From the NCBI RefSeq assembly GCF_000290615.1, contig NZ_ALAS01000118.1, positions 18,670-82,669 of the forward strand: a stretch of DNA of 64,000 bases. Reading direction: 5' to 3'. Below, piece after piece: positions 9,022 to 17,293 of the stretch (positions within the stretch are counted from its first letter, which is position 1; every line of letters begins with the position of its first letter). This DNA is from Heyndrickxia coagulans DSM 1 = ATCC 7050 (GTDB lineage: Bacteria > Bacillota > Bacilli > Bacillales > Bacillaceae_C). Under the pieces are notes generated by a model. The model was not told where the DNA came from. It was given only the letters and a program-made list of their open reading frames with translations, and made no database searches. The translations under genes were made by a program, and so were the position numbers.

Positions 9022-9657
9022 ATGGAGGCCATACAATCAAGGTCTGTATTCCAGAAAGTGCTTGGCGTCTTTGCCGTTTCACTGCTGTTTGCAACGGCGG
9101 GTTTATATACGGGGAGATTCATTCCGCCTGCGCTTATGATGCCGCTGATGGTTGCAGAAATTGCAATGGTCATCGCCGCTTTCTGGTTAAGAAGGAAAAA
9201 GAGCGTTGGGTATTTGTTCGTTTATGCTTTCACCTTTATTTCCGGTATTACGACATATCCGATTGTAGCTTATTATGCATCCCAGGCCGGTGCTGAGGTC
9301 GTCCTGCTCGCTTTTGGTTCCACGTTCGGCATTTTTGCCGTGATGGGCGTTATTGGGGCCGTTACCAAGAGGGATCTTGGCTTTTTAAGCACCGCATTGC
9401 TTGTCGCATTGTTGGCGCTGATCTTCATCGGAATATTCAGCATTTTCAGCCCGTTAACCTCAACCGGGATGCTCGCGTACTCCTTCATTGGCGCGATTGT
9501 TTTTTCCCTGTATGTTGTTTTTGACTTTAACCAAATGAAGCACCATGGCATTTCCGAGGAAATGGTCCCGCTTTTGGCTTTAAGCCTGTACCTTGATTTT
9601 ATCAACCTGTTTATTTACATTTTGCAAATTCTCGGCATTTTGGGAAGAGACGATTGA
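9022..9657 (+). CDS. Bax inhibitor-1 family membrane protein (YetJ-like)
   Basis: A 211-residue, seven-segment integral membrane protein of the BI-1/TMBIM family, similar in size to B. subtilis YetJ (214 aa), a pH-sensitive calcium leak channel. Two conserved acidic residues that would form the YetJ-type pore latch are visible: Asp168 in VVFDFNQMK and Asp192 in YLDFINLF. The start has a strong AAAGGAGGG Shine-Dalgarno sequence. The gene has its own promoter and terminator. Calcium-leak function is inferred from the family. Confidence 0.85.
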   Translation: MEAIQSRSVFQKVLGVFAVSLLFATAGLYTGRFIPPALMMPLMVAEIAMVIAAFWLRRKKSVGYLFVYAFTFISGITTYPIVAYYASQAGAEVVLLAFGSTFGIFAVMGVIGAVTKRDLGFLSTALLVALLALIFIGIFSIFSPLTSTGMLAYSFIGAIVFSLYVVFDFNQMKHHGISEEMVPLLALSLYLDFINLFIYILQILGILGRDD

Positions 9658-9660
9658 GAA

Positions 9661-9701
9661 AAAAGAAAACGCCCGCCATTCACCGGCAGGCGTTTTCTTT
9701 T
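9661..9701. terminator. Bidirectional terminator after the BI-1 gene
   Basis: AAAAGAAAACGCC (9661-9673) pairs with GGCGTTTTCTTTT (9689-9701). T-rich tails lie on both strands. It also abuts the broken 3' end of the P450 remnant. Confidence 0.85.
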
Positions 9702-9705
9702 TCAC

Positions 9706-10122
9706 ATGTTGGATGTCAAACAAAACAATACGGTCTTTTTGCTCCCATTCGGGGATGCGCGCTTCCCATGCTGCCCGGACCATTTGTGCCAAATGCTGCT
9801 GCGCATCCGGCCCCATCAGCGATAAAAACAGCGCTTTCCGGTGGAGATGCTTTTTTCCATCGAGCGTCTGGATCGTATTTTCGCCAAACAACGTTTTTTG
9901 AATACGTTTCGGCCCAGCCCCGTTTCGTTTGAATTTTTCCGGGTCATAAAACATTTTGACTGCTTCCTCGCCGCTGATGCACACCGCTTTTTGCCCGAGC
10001 AGACGGGTTTCAAACAAGATTGCATGATAATCGTCCGTCCGGTTTTTAATGTAGAGATACCCTTATTTCATCAAATCAATGGTATCATCAATCGTTTTTT
10101 CATTAGGAATTTGCCCAGCCAT
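9706..10122 (-). pseudogene. CYP152-family cytochrome P450, N-terminal remnant
   Basis: From ATG 10122, behind GGAG at an 8-nt spacing, the minus strand encodes MAGQIPNEKTIDDTIDLMK and then an in-frame TAA at 10063-10065. Translation of the same frame beyond it (GYLYIKNR, FETRLLGQ, FYDPEKFKRNGAGPKRIQK, LHRKALFLSLM) matches the N-terminus of fatty-acid peroxygenase P450 BSbeta (YbdT, CYP152A1). The TAA replaces the Glu codon of the LLKEGYL motif. Homology ends near 9715; the last two thirds, including the haem-binding Cys loop, are missing and replaced by the neighbouring terminator. The gene is dead by both a nonsense change and a 3' deletion. Confidence 0.88.
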
Positions 10123-10241
10123 TGCTCTGCTCCTTTTTTCATGTGCCCGTTTTCCCCGGCTGCTTCCGGAAAAAACAGGGCACATCCTTTTTTTATCTTC
10201 TTGCACTTTTTCATCTTCATTCAAACATTGCACGCAACATA

Positions 10242-10279
10242 ATCGAAGTTTACCCGCAAGATCGAAGTTTACCCGCAAG
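10242..10279 (+). repeat. Perfect 19-bp tandem repeat (two copies)
   Basis: ATCGAAGTTTACCCGCAAG occurs at 10242-10260 and again immediately at 10261-10279. It lies 80 bp before the start of the glycosyltransferase-like gene. It could be an operator duplication or a simple slippage product. Confidence 0.9.
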
Positions 10280-10358
10280 CCGGCGAAATTATGCCATGTT
10301 TCGGTTCACATCCAAACAGGGTATAAGGAAATAGAAATACAAAAGGAGAGGGAAGAAA

Positions 10359-11618
10359 ATGGCAAAGGAAATCAATGTGGGCATCGGATTTGCAACAGGA
10401 AGAAAAAGTTTTAAAAATGTTTTAAAAACGTATATGTATAACTTGAAGGAATCCGAACTGACGGAGAGCGACAGGATCAAGCTGCATTTGTTTGTTGCCT
10501 ATGATTTGCACTACGAAAATGCAGAGCCTGAAGACTTTGTACATATTGAAACGGAATGCATGGAAGATATTGACCGGGCTTATTTCATCGGGGAGAAGGA
10601 GACGCGTAAAGCAACCGAAGAACTCGTATCCCAAATGGGCATGAGCAGAAAAGAAGCAGTCCTTTTGTTCGGCGAAGGATACGCGTCCAAACGCAATATC
10701 ATCGTTTATGAGGCGTTGAAAAGAGGCATCGATTATCTCATTTTTCTTGATGATGACGAGTATCCGGTTGCCGTGACAAAAAGCAGGAAAACGGCTGTCT
10801 GGGGGGGCCAGCAAGTGCTCCGGAAGCATTTGGAACATATCCGGAATGCCGATATTACGAACGGATACCATTGCGGCTACATTTCCCCGATTCCGTTCAT
10901 TTCTTTCAATGACGTCCTGCAAGAAAAAGATTTCCGCACGCTCATTGAGGCCTTGAGCAACGATATTGTCAATTGGGATACGATCAAAACCGTGATGAAA
11001 AACGGCGGGGTGACATATGCCGATACAGGTGTGCTTGTAAAGGATGAAGCGGAAGAAGTGCCGGAGATCAACCGTGCAAAATTTATTTCAGGATCGAATT
11101 TGACGCTGAATTTAACAGATCCGGACCGTGTGCTGCCGTTTTACAATCCGCCGAATGCACGGGGCGAGGATACTTTCTTAGGCACATGCCTGGCAGACCG
11201 GACTGTGCTGCGCGTTCCGGCCTATACTTTCCATGACGGATTCGGCGCTTACCAGCATTTGCTGCTCGGGGTGCTGCCGACCAATTTAAGCTATATTAAA
11301 GCGGATACGAAACAGGTCGTGGAGCGTTTTTACAAAGCATGTGTCGGCTGGATCCGGTACAAGCCGCTTTATGTATATATCACCGACAGGGAAAACTATG
11401 AAGAAAAAATGGCGGAAGTGCGTGCCCGGCTGAAAGAGACGCTTCCGAAAGTTTGCCGCTACTTCGGACGGGATGACTTTATGAATGTACTGGAGGAATT
11501 CGAGCAGTACCACCGCAACGTCAGACAGCATTACCGCGATTTTCAGGATACAAAAGCAGCCTGGAGGAAAATGACCGCGCAATTGGTTTCAAGAGAAAAA
11601 AGGGAAACAGCCATTTAA
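10359..11618 (+). CDS. Putative GT-A-type glycosyltransferase-like protein
   Basis: I do not recognise this 419-residue protein with certainty. Features suggest a nucleotide-sugar transferase of the GT-A fold: an N-terminal beta-strand region (INVGIGFATGRKS), an acidic DDDE cluster in YLIFLDDDEYP near residue 128 that could bind metal and nucleotide, GEDTFLG near 268 resembling the ED catalytic motif, and FHDGFG downstream. It has no signal peptide or membrane segment, so it should be cytoplasmic. It has a good Shine-Dalgarno sequence (AAAGGAGAGG) and its own terminator, and stands alone without cell-wall or capsule genes nearby. The acceptor cannot be guessed. Confidence 0.6.
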   Translation: MAKEINVGIGFATGRKSFKNVLKTYMYNLKESELTESDRIKLHLFVAYDLHYENAEPEDFVHIETECMEDIDRAYFIGEKETRKATEELVSQMGMSRKEAVLLFGEGYASKRNIIVYEALKRGIDYLIFLDDDEYPVAVTKSRKTAVWGGQQVLRKHLEHIRNADITNGYHCGYISPIPFISFNDVLQEKDFRTLIEALSNDIVNWDTIKTVMKNGGVTYADTGVLVKDEAEEVPEINRAKFISGSNLTLNLTDPDRVLPFYNPPNARGEDTFLGTCLADRTVLRVPAYTFHDGFGAYQHLLLGVLPTNLSYIKADTKQVVERFYKACVGWIRYKPLYVYITDRENYEEKMAEVRARLKETLPKVCRYFGRDDFMNVLEEFEQYHRNVRQHYRDFQDTKAAWRKMTAQLVSREKRETAI

Positions 11619-11643
11619 GCCGCTTTGGATGGAGCGGCTTTTT
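11618..11643 (+). terminator. Terminator of the glycosyltransferase-like gene
   Basis: AAGCCGCT (11618-11625) pairs with AGCGGCTT (11633-11640) and is followed by Ts. Confidence 0.8.
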
Positions 11644-11894
11644 GCCGGTTGGAAAGGAAAAACCTGGCCGGATGGGGAAAGTCATAGGGGAGACCCCTTT
11701 CGCGCATAGCCGCCCATCCCACAACGCTGGTGCAAATTGTCCACGGCCGCTTTTTGCACGGCCGGAGACCCGGGTGAAAATAATGGCCCCTTATGCATGA
11801 TATTGCCGCTCTGTTGCCTGCTGCAAAAAGTCATCCTCATGCAAATTGGCGCCTGGTCCTGGGGAGGAATTTAAGTTCATTTATATAGCATCAT
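11644..11894. other. Gene-free stretch
   Basis: I see no open frame with a Shine-Dalgarno sequence, no known RNA and no repeat here. It is the upstream region of the RsbR-like gene. Confidence 0.4.
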
Positions 11895-11920
11895 GTTAAT
11901 TTATTTGGTGTATGGGGTAT
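11895..11920 (+). promoter_or_regulatory. Sigma-B-like promoter of the RsbR paralog
   Basis: GTTAAT (11895-11900), 14 bp, then GGGTAT (11915-11920) matches the sigma-B consensus GTTTAA-N14-GGGTAT with the correct spacing. It precedes a gene of the stressosome family, where sigma-B feedback control is plausible. Confidence 0.55.
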
Positions 11921-12050
11921 AAGAATGGTGTTCTTTTAGAGGCGGGGCCATCTTTCCCTGTCCTGGCTGATCTTCGGACAGGCCGCAAAAACGCGGGCGG
12001 CCGCCGCTTCAACAGCCATCCTTTTATCATAATAGATGAGGTGTGGAATA

Positions 12051-12908
12051 ATGAGATCGATTGTAAATGAACAAGAAGAAATTATCACATACCTTAAGAA
12101 AAATAGAAACAGCTTCGAACAGAAGTTATTAAATGAGGCCGTAAATGTAAAAAATAAAATTGATGAAATTTTAAGAATAGGGAACATTGATTTGTTGAAT
12201 AATGCCTTTAAAATTGTGACGTATGTCGTCGAACAGCAGGATGAGGAATTGGTCACTTTTGCCCGCCAGGAAGGGATTGCCTGGGCAACGCATTCTTTGA
12301 CGCTCGGACTGAAACTGGAGTGGGTGCAGGCGATCCGCCGGACATTATGGGTATTTCTGAGAAAGTACGGGGAAGAAAAAGGGATTGAAGTGGACCAGGA
12401 CTACTTTTTTAACATGGAGAAAAAAATCAATGACCGTATTGACCAATTTTTAAATCACTTTTTTATCCGGTATTCTACCTATAAAGATGAACTGATCGAC
12501 CAGCAAAAAAGATTGGTGGAAAACCTGTCCGTCCCGATCATTCCGATTACATCGAGCGTCTGTATTTTGCCGTTAATCGGCTCTATTGATATGTTCCGCA
12601 CCAATATTTTGGAAGAAAAAGTTTTGCTTGAGGTAGGGCGGCTGCATGTCCAAACGTTGATAATGGATTTCTCCGGCATTGCAGAAGTAGAGATGGAGGT
12701 AGTCGACCATATTTTTAAGATGATTGACGGCACTTCGATGATGGGATGCAAAGTGGTCATCACCGGCCTGCGCCCGGAAATTGTAAGGCAGATGGTCACA
12801 AGGGGCCTTTCCTTTGAAAATAAAGCAGAAACAAAAGGGACATTACAGCAGGCATTGAAAAAATATATTCAATATGATGATTTAAGCAAGGAAATTACGC
12901 TGTATTAA
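12051..12908 (+). CDS. RsbR-family stressosome protein (N-terminal globin-like, C-terminal STAS)
   Basis: A 285-residue RsbR paralog. Residues 1-150 form the helical, non-haem globin-like sensory domain; residues 160-280 form the STAS domain (LSVPIIPI, PLIGSIDM, DFSGIAEV, GLRPEIVRQM). RsbR co-antagonists build the stressosome with RsbS and pass stress signals through RsbT to sigma-B. The first phosphorylation site (Thr171 in RsbRA, in PLIGTID) is Ser here. The second (Thr205) appears to be Met, so regulation may differ. ATG 12051 is chosen over 12036 because GAGGTG lies 7 nt upstream. No rsbS/rsbT/rsbX genes are adjacent, so this is an orphan paralog. Confidence 0.88.
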   Translation: MRSIVNEQEEIITYLKKNRNSFEQKLLNEAVNVKNKIDEILRIGNIDLLNNAFKIVTYVVEQQDEELVTFARQEGIAWATHSLTLGLKLEWVQAIRRTLWVFLRKYGEEKGIEVDQDYFFNMEKKINDRIDQFLNHFFIRYSTYKDELIDQQKRLVENLSVPIIPITSSVCILPLIGSIDMFRTNILEEKVLLEVGRLHVQTLIMDFSGIAEVEMEVVDHIFKMIDGTSMMGCKVVITGLRPEIVRQMVTRGLSFENKAETKGTLQQALKKYIQYDDLSKEITLY

Positions 12909-12930
12909 CGGTTATATTATAGAAATCATA

Positions 12931-12971
12931 AAAAAGGCCCCGCACTTTTCCAGGAGGCGGGGCCTTTTTTT
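12931..12971 (+). terminator. Terminator of the RsbR paralog
   Basis: AAAAAGGCCCCGC (12931-12943) pairs with GCGGGGCCTTTTT (12957-12969), a 13-bp perfect stem followed by Ts. Confidence 0.92.
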
Positions 12972-13128
12972 GCGGCTGAAAACGTAAAGCGTTTATGATT
13001 CGATTACAGGCTTTGCGCCGGGCGAAAAATTTGCCCGCAATTCCCCATACTTTCCTCCCGGGGGAATTGCGGTCCGATCCGTGGGAAAAGCGAGACCAGG
13101 CTGGCCGCCTCGAAGCTTTTCCGGGCCG

Positions 13129-14475
13129 CTACAAACTTTGTTCCCTTGCCTGGACGGCACGTGTTTCTTTTGTGTGGTGTTCCAGCCGGCTGAATAAAAG
13201 CCCGATGGCCGTTCCGCAAAGAGCCGGCATTACCCATTCAAGGCCGGCGGCGGCAAGCGGCAGTTTTTGGGCGAATGCCCCGATAAAGCCAAGCGGGACG
13301 CCGAACCCTTTCAGCCCTTCGATTAAAGCAAACACGCCCGTAAACAACAATGCAAAGCCGTATACTTTTTTCGAACCGCGGAATGCCGCGTGGAAAAATG
13401 TCAGGACAACGAGCACGATCGTAACCGGATAAGCCATTTCCAAAAACGGGACGGAAAATTTTAAAATGGTATTAAGCCCGAGATTGGAGAGCGTAAAGCC
13501 GGTAAGGGCAACGGCAATGATAACGCCATGGTAGCTGAATTTCGGCACCAGATTGGAAAAATATTGCCCGCACGCTGTTGTTAAACCGGCGACGGTTGTA
13601 AAGCAGGCCAGCATAAAAATAAAACCGAGCAGCATTTTTCCGGCCTGCCCGAATAGCAGGGAAGACATTGCCGTCAGGACATCGGTGCCGTTTTGGAACG
13701 TGCCGCTTGCAGCCATTTTTGCGCCGATCAATCCGAGTGCGACATAGACGAGCGCCAAAATCGCGCCGGCAATCAACCCGGCTTTTAATGTATAGGCCGT
13801 CATTTGTTTCCGGTTTGCGACGCCGCGGTGTTTGACCGCTGTTAAAATGACGATGCCAAACGCCAGGGAAGCGAGCGCATCCATCGTGGAGTATCCGTCA
13901 ATAAAGCCTTTATAGAAAGAACCGGTCTGGTATCCGGCTGCCGGTGCCGTAAACGGGCGGCCAGAAAGTTTAAAGAAGCCGGCTGTGCAAAGGACAGCCA
14001 TTGCCAGCAATAATACCGGTGTAATCCAGCGCCCGAGCGTATTTGACATTTTGTCAGGATTCAGGCTGGTCAAATAGACGAGCAGGAAAAAGACGGCGCT
14101 AAACAACAGCAAAGAGACTGGCGAACTGTGGGCGGACCCGGAAAGAAACGGTTTAACCCCCATTTCATAAGCGACGTTTGCATTTCTTGGGATCGCCAAA
14201 AACGGCCCGATACATAAATAGACAATCACGGTAAATACTGTACTGAAAACCGGATGGACCCGGTTTCCGATCGCCTGGATGCCGCCATCTACAAAAGAGA
14301 CTGCCGCGATAACGAGAACCGGCAGCCCGACCCCCGTTACGATAAAGCCTGCCATTGCCGGCCAGTAAGACGATCCCGACTGGATGCCGAGAAAAGGAGG
14401 GAAAATTAAATTTCCGGCTCCGAAGAACATGGAAAACAACATAAAGCCGATAAACAATACTTCGTTTCTTTTCAT
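13129..14475 (-). CDS. brnQ: Branched-chain amino acid transporter BrnQ (LIVCS family)
   Basis: A 448-residue membrane protein with about 12 hydrophobic segments and the N-terminal family signature FMLFSMFFGAGNLIFPPFLG. BrnQ carriers import isoleucine, leucine and valine with a cation. The frame is open back to 14598, but that part is leader RNA; ATG 14475 is the family-consistent start with AAAGGAAG about 11 nt upstream. It is preceded by a complete T-box leader whose candidate specifier reads ATC (Ile), so transport should rise when tRNA-Ile is uncharged. It is divergent from ilvD, placing uptake and synthesis of the same amino acids side by side. Confidence 0.93.
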   Translation of the reverse strand: MKRNEVLFIGFMLFSMFFGAGNLIFPPFLGIQSGSSYWPAMAGFIVTGVGLPVLVIAAVSFVDGGIQAIGNRVHPVFSTVFTVIVYLCIGPFLAIPRNANVAYEMGVKPFLSGSAHSSPVSLLLFSAVFFLLVYLTSLNPDKMSNTLGRWITPVLLLAMAVLCTAGFFKLSGRPFTAPAAGYQTGSFYKGFIDGYSTMDALASLAFGIVILTAVKHRGVANRKQMTAYTLKAGLIAGAILALVYVALGLIGAKMAASGTFQNGTDVLTAMSSLLFGQAGKMLLGFIFMLACFTTVAGLTTACGQYFSNLVPKFSYHGVIIAVALTGFTLSNLGLNTILKFSVPFLEMAYPVTIVLVVLTFFHAAFRGSKKVYGFALLFTGVFALIEGLKGFGVPLGFIGAFAQKLPLAAAGLEWVMPALCGTAIGLLFSRLEHHTKETRAVQAREQSL

Positions 14476-14514
14476 AACTATGTCCGCTTCCTTTCGATGC
14501 AATATAGAGAAAAA

Positions 14515-14791
14515 CAAAAAACCCGCCCCTGAAACAGGGACGAGTTTGCTCGCGTTACCACCCTTATTCCGCACAAAAGCGTGCGGCACCTCATACAACG
14601 TACCAACATACGTGTTCCTTTCTTAACGGGGGAATCGCCGTCAAAGCCTACTGTAAACTTCAGCTTTGCATCTCGGGGATGATCTTCGGAATGGCCTTGA
14701 ACATTGGCTTTCAGCAATATGCCAACTCTCTGGGGAACAAGATCCAAACTTACTCTTCCCGTCCTCGACTTTTGTTTTTTTATATTATTTG
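14515..14791 (-). promoter_or_regulatory. T-box riboswitch (isoleucine type) upstream of brnQ
   Basis: The minus-strand leader has the AGTA bulge, AGAGAGTTGG with GCTGAAAGCC in Stem I, the conserved T-box AAGGGTGGTAACGCG (14552-14566) and a terminator in which CTCGTCCCTG pairs with CAGGGGCGGG before a T-run. The specifier region reads GAAGATCATCCCCGAG. ATC (Ile) occupies the same place, nine bases before GAG, as in the ilvB leader, which fits a branched-chain amino acid importer. Confidence 0.9.
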
Positions 14792-14797
14792 AAAATA

Positions 14798-14826
14798 AGA
14801 TTATCACTGAACATTTCATCTGTCAA
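14798..14826 (-). promoter_or_regulatory. Sigma-A promoter of the brnQ T-box transcript
   Basis: On the minus strand, TTGACA (14821-14826) and TAATCT (14798-14803) are spaced 17 bp apart. Transcription would begin at the base of Stem I. Confidence 0.8.
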
Positions 14827-15045
14827 CATCTCTCCCAGAAAATTTTTTAGCCCCGTCCCTGCCATCAAAAAGGACAGAAGTCGCAAAAATCAATTGCTGA
14901 AATGGGATAAGAAAGAACAGAAGCCAAAAGCCGGCCCAATACAAGAGCTATCTGAAAAAGCGGCAAGCAGATGAAACGAAAGAAGTCAGGGGCCAACCCC
15001 GAGCAATTCAAAAAATGAAAAAGGAAAAAGTCGATGAAATCAATA

Positions 15046-15061
15046 ATGAAAGCGTTTCCAA
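15046..15061 (+). promoter_or_regulatory. Candidate CcpA site (cre) upstream of ilvD
   Basis: ATGAAAGCGTTTCCAA matches the cre consensus WTGNNARCGNWWWCAW with one mismatch. Its centre is near -89 relative to the predicted ilvD start. In B. subtilis CcpA activates ilv-leu from a similar upstream distance. Confidence 0.6.
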
Positions 15062-15078
15062 ATAGATTTTCAAATCAA

Positions 15079-15093
15079 AATTGTCAAAAAAGT
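15079..15093 (+). promoter_or_regulatory. Possible CodY box at the ilvD promoter
   Basis: AATTGTCAAAAAAGT matches 12 of 15 positions of the CodY motif AATTTTCWGAAAATT. It lies between the cre-like site and the -35 element, suited to repression. AT-rich sequence gives such matches by chance, so confidence is limited. Confidence 0.4.
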
Positions 15094-15106
15094 TTACAGA
15101 AAAGGG

Positions 15107-15135
15107 TTGACCTCGGCGGCCAAAAGTCGTATGAT
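15107..15135 (+). promoter_or_regulatory. Sigma-A promoter of the ilv-leu operon
   Basis: TTGACC (15107-15112) and TATGAT (15130-15135) are separated by 17 bp, about 110 bp before ilvD. No T-box is visible between this promoter and ilvD. Confidence 0.75.
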
Positions 15136-15243
15136 TGACAACAATTAAAGAATATAAAAAATTCTCTCGGGCGGATATTTAAAAATCCGGATTTTCACCG
15201 GGCACAAGAAAAACCCCGCAGGCAATAGAATGGGAGTGATGGA

Positions 15244-16944
15244 ATGCGAAGTGACATGATCAAAAAAGGGATCGACCGTGCCCCGCACCGAAGCCTTTTA
15301 TATGCAGCAGGGCTGAAAACGGAAGATTTCGATAAGCCTTTCATCGGGGTGTGCAATTCCTATATTGATATTATCCCGGGGCACAAACACCTCAATAAGT
15401 TTGCGGAAGTGGTAAAAGAAGCCATCAGGGAAGCGGGCGGTGTCCCGTTTGAATTTAATACGATCGGGGTGGATGACGGCATTGCGATGGGGCATATCGG
15501 CATGCGGTATTCGCTTCCGAGCCGCGAATTGATTGCCGACAGTGCCGAAACGGTCATCAACGCCCACTGGTTTGACGGGGTCTTTTACATTCCAAACTGT
15601 GACAAGATCACCCCTGGCATGCTGATGGCAGCCGTGAGGACAAATGTGCCGGCGGTCTTTGTTTCCGGGGGGCCGATGGAAGCCGGTATGGCGCCGGATG
15701 GAAAACAGTTGTCCCTTACATCGGTATTTGAAGGCGTCGGTGCCCATAAATCCGGAAAAATCAGTTATGAAGAGCTGAAAATGCTGGAAACGAGCGCTTG
15801 CCCGACATGCGGATCGTGTTCAGGCATGTTTACGGCAAACTCGATGAATTCATTAATGGAAATGCTTGGCCTGACGCCGCCCGGCAACGCCACCATCGTT
15901 GCCACGTCGGAGGAACGGCACCGCATTATCCGGGAAGCCGTCGGTCATTTAATGAACTGTATCAAAAATGATATCCGGCCGCGCGATATTGTCACAGAAG
16001 AAGCGATTGATGATGCTTTCGCGCTTGATATGGCGATGGGCGGTTCAACCAATACCGTGCTGCATACGCTGGCAATTGCCCGGGAAGCGGGAATTGACTA
16101 CGATTTGGAACGGATTAACAAGGTGGCGGAAAGAGTCCCGTATCTTGCAAAAATTATGCCGGCGTCGGATTACTCGATGCACGACGTCCACCTTGCAGGC
16201 GGAATCAGCGCAATTGTCCATGAACTTTGCAAGATTAAGGGGGCGATTCACCCCGGCCGGCTGACGATCACCGGCAAAAGCATCTATGAAAATGTGAAAA
16301 ATGCGGAAATCCGCAATCCTGAAGTGATCAGGCCGAAAGAAAATCCTTACAGCCCGGTCGGCGGTTTGTCCATCCTGTATGGCAACATTGCCCCGGACGG
16401 TGCCGTGATCAAAGTGGGAGCGGTCGATCCGGATATTCACACCTTTACCGGGGAGGCCATTGTATTCGAGTCCCAGGAAGAGGCTCAAAAAGGGATTGAC
16501 AGCGGCCTTGTCCGTGAAGGGCATGTCGTCGTGATCCGTTATGAAGGGCCAAAAGGCGGGCCGGGCATGCCGGAAATGCTCGCGCCAACATCCTCCATTA
16601 TGGGCCGGGGGCTTGGCAAAACCGTTGCCTTGATTACGGACGGCAGATTTTCCGGCGCAACCCGCGGCATCTGCGTCGGCCATATTTCACCGGAAGCGGC
16701 GGAAGGCGGGCCGATCGCACTTGTTGAAAACGGCGACCGCATTACGATTGATTTAATCAACAGAAGGATTGAGCTCCATGTTCCGAATGAAGAATTGCAA
16801 AGAAGAAAACAAAATTGGGTGCAGCCGGAGCCGAAAATCACAAGCGGTTACCTGGCAAGATATTCCGCACTCGTGACTTCCGCGAATACAGGCGGGGTTT
16901 TAAAAATCGGATTACCGCAAAAAACGTTGACGGGGACAAAGTGA
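15244..16944 (+). CDS. ilvD: Dihydroxy-acid dehydratase
   Basis: A 566-residue iron-sulfur enzyme that dehydrates dihydroxyisovalerate and dihydroxymethylvalerate to the 2-oxo acids of valine and isoleucine synthesis. Cluster-binding cysteines are visible in [20 protein letters not shown] and [19 protein letters not shown] 15244 has GGGAGTG upstream. It is the first gene of the operon, unlike B. subtilis where ilvD lies elsewhere. Its last codons and TGA stop fall inside the 5' strand of Stem I of the following T-box, so ilvD is expressed ahead of the tRNA-controlled attenuator. Confidence 0.96.
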   Translation: MRSDMIKKGIDRAPHRSLLYAAGLKTEDFDKPFIGVCNSYIDIIPGHKHLNKFAEVVKEAIREAGGVPFEFNTIGVDDGIAMGHIGMRYSLPSRELIADSAETVINAHWFDGVFYIPNCDKITPGMLMAAVRTNVPAVFVSGGPMEAGMAPDGKQLSLTSVFEGVGAHKSGKISYEELKMLETSACPTCGSCSGMFTANSMNSLMEMLGLTPPGNATIVATSEERHRIIREAVGHLMNCIKNDIRPRDIVTEEAIDDAFALDMAMGGSTNTVLHTLAIAREAGIDYDLERINKVAERVPYLAKIMPASDYSMHDVHLAGGISAIVHELCKIKGAIHPGRLTITGKSIYENVKNAEIRNPEVIRPKENPYSPVGGLSILYGNIAPDGAVIKVGAVDPDIHTFTGEAIVFESQEEAQKGIDSGLVREGHVVVIRYEGPKGGPGMPEMLAPTSSIMGRGLGKTVALITDGRFSGATRGICVGHISPEAAEGGPIALVENGDRITIDLINRRIELHVPNEELQRRKQNWVQPEPKITSGYLARYSALVTSANTGGVLKIGLPQKTLTGTK

Positions 16945-17262
16945 TCGGATCAGGTATTTTTTAGAGAGCCGGGGATGCTGGGAGCCCGGTAAATACCCCG
17001 GTCACGACATCGCCTCTGAGTGCAAGTCTGAACGGTTCTGCCTACTAGGACTTGCCGGGTCGGCCGCATGAAGCGGAGGACCCGTTACCAAAAGCAGCAT
17101 TTTGTAAACGATGCTGCATGAGGCGGCGTTTGTGAGAACGCTGTGAAGTTGGGTGGTACCATGAAAAGATGCCTTTTCATCCCTGCAAAACCGGTAAAAA
17201 CGATTATTCCTTTTGCCGTTTTCAAGGAGAGAAAGGCGTTTTTTATTGGGATAAATCAAGGA
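16930..17262 (+). promoter_or_regulatory. Internal T-box riboswitch between ilvD and ilvB (isoleucine type)
   Basis: GTGATCGG, which contains the ilvD stop codon, pairs with CCGGTCAC; GGTATTT pairs with AAATACC; AGAGAGCCGG and GCTGGGAGCCC give the upper Stem I. The specifier loop reads GACATCG, where ATC (Ile) best fits the specifier position. The T-box GGGTGGTACC is at 17151-17160. ATGAAAAG and CTTTTCAT follow it as the usual terminator arm but without a T-run; the only T-run (17239-17244) follows a weak imperfect hairpin. The exact terminator is therefore unclear. Confidence 0.88.
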
Positions 17263-17293
17263 GCCTGCGCAAATCAGAATAGGAGGTTAAATC

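Noticed and set aside
11679..11695. Small GGGG/CCCC hairpin in the gene-free region before the RsbR paralog
   Set aside because: The stem is only five pairs with no T-run and no conserved RNA pattern; it is likely chance.
14478..14819. Minus-strand frames across the brnQ leader and the extended brnQ N-terminus
   Set aside because: The DNA is a T-box leader; stem and T-box sequences explain it and the translated peptide has no family match.
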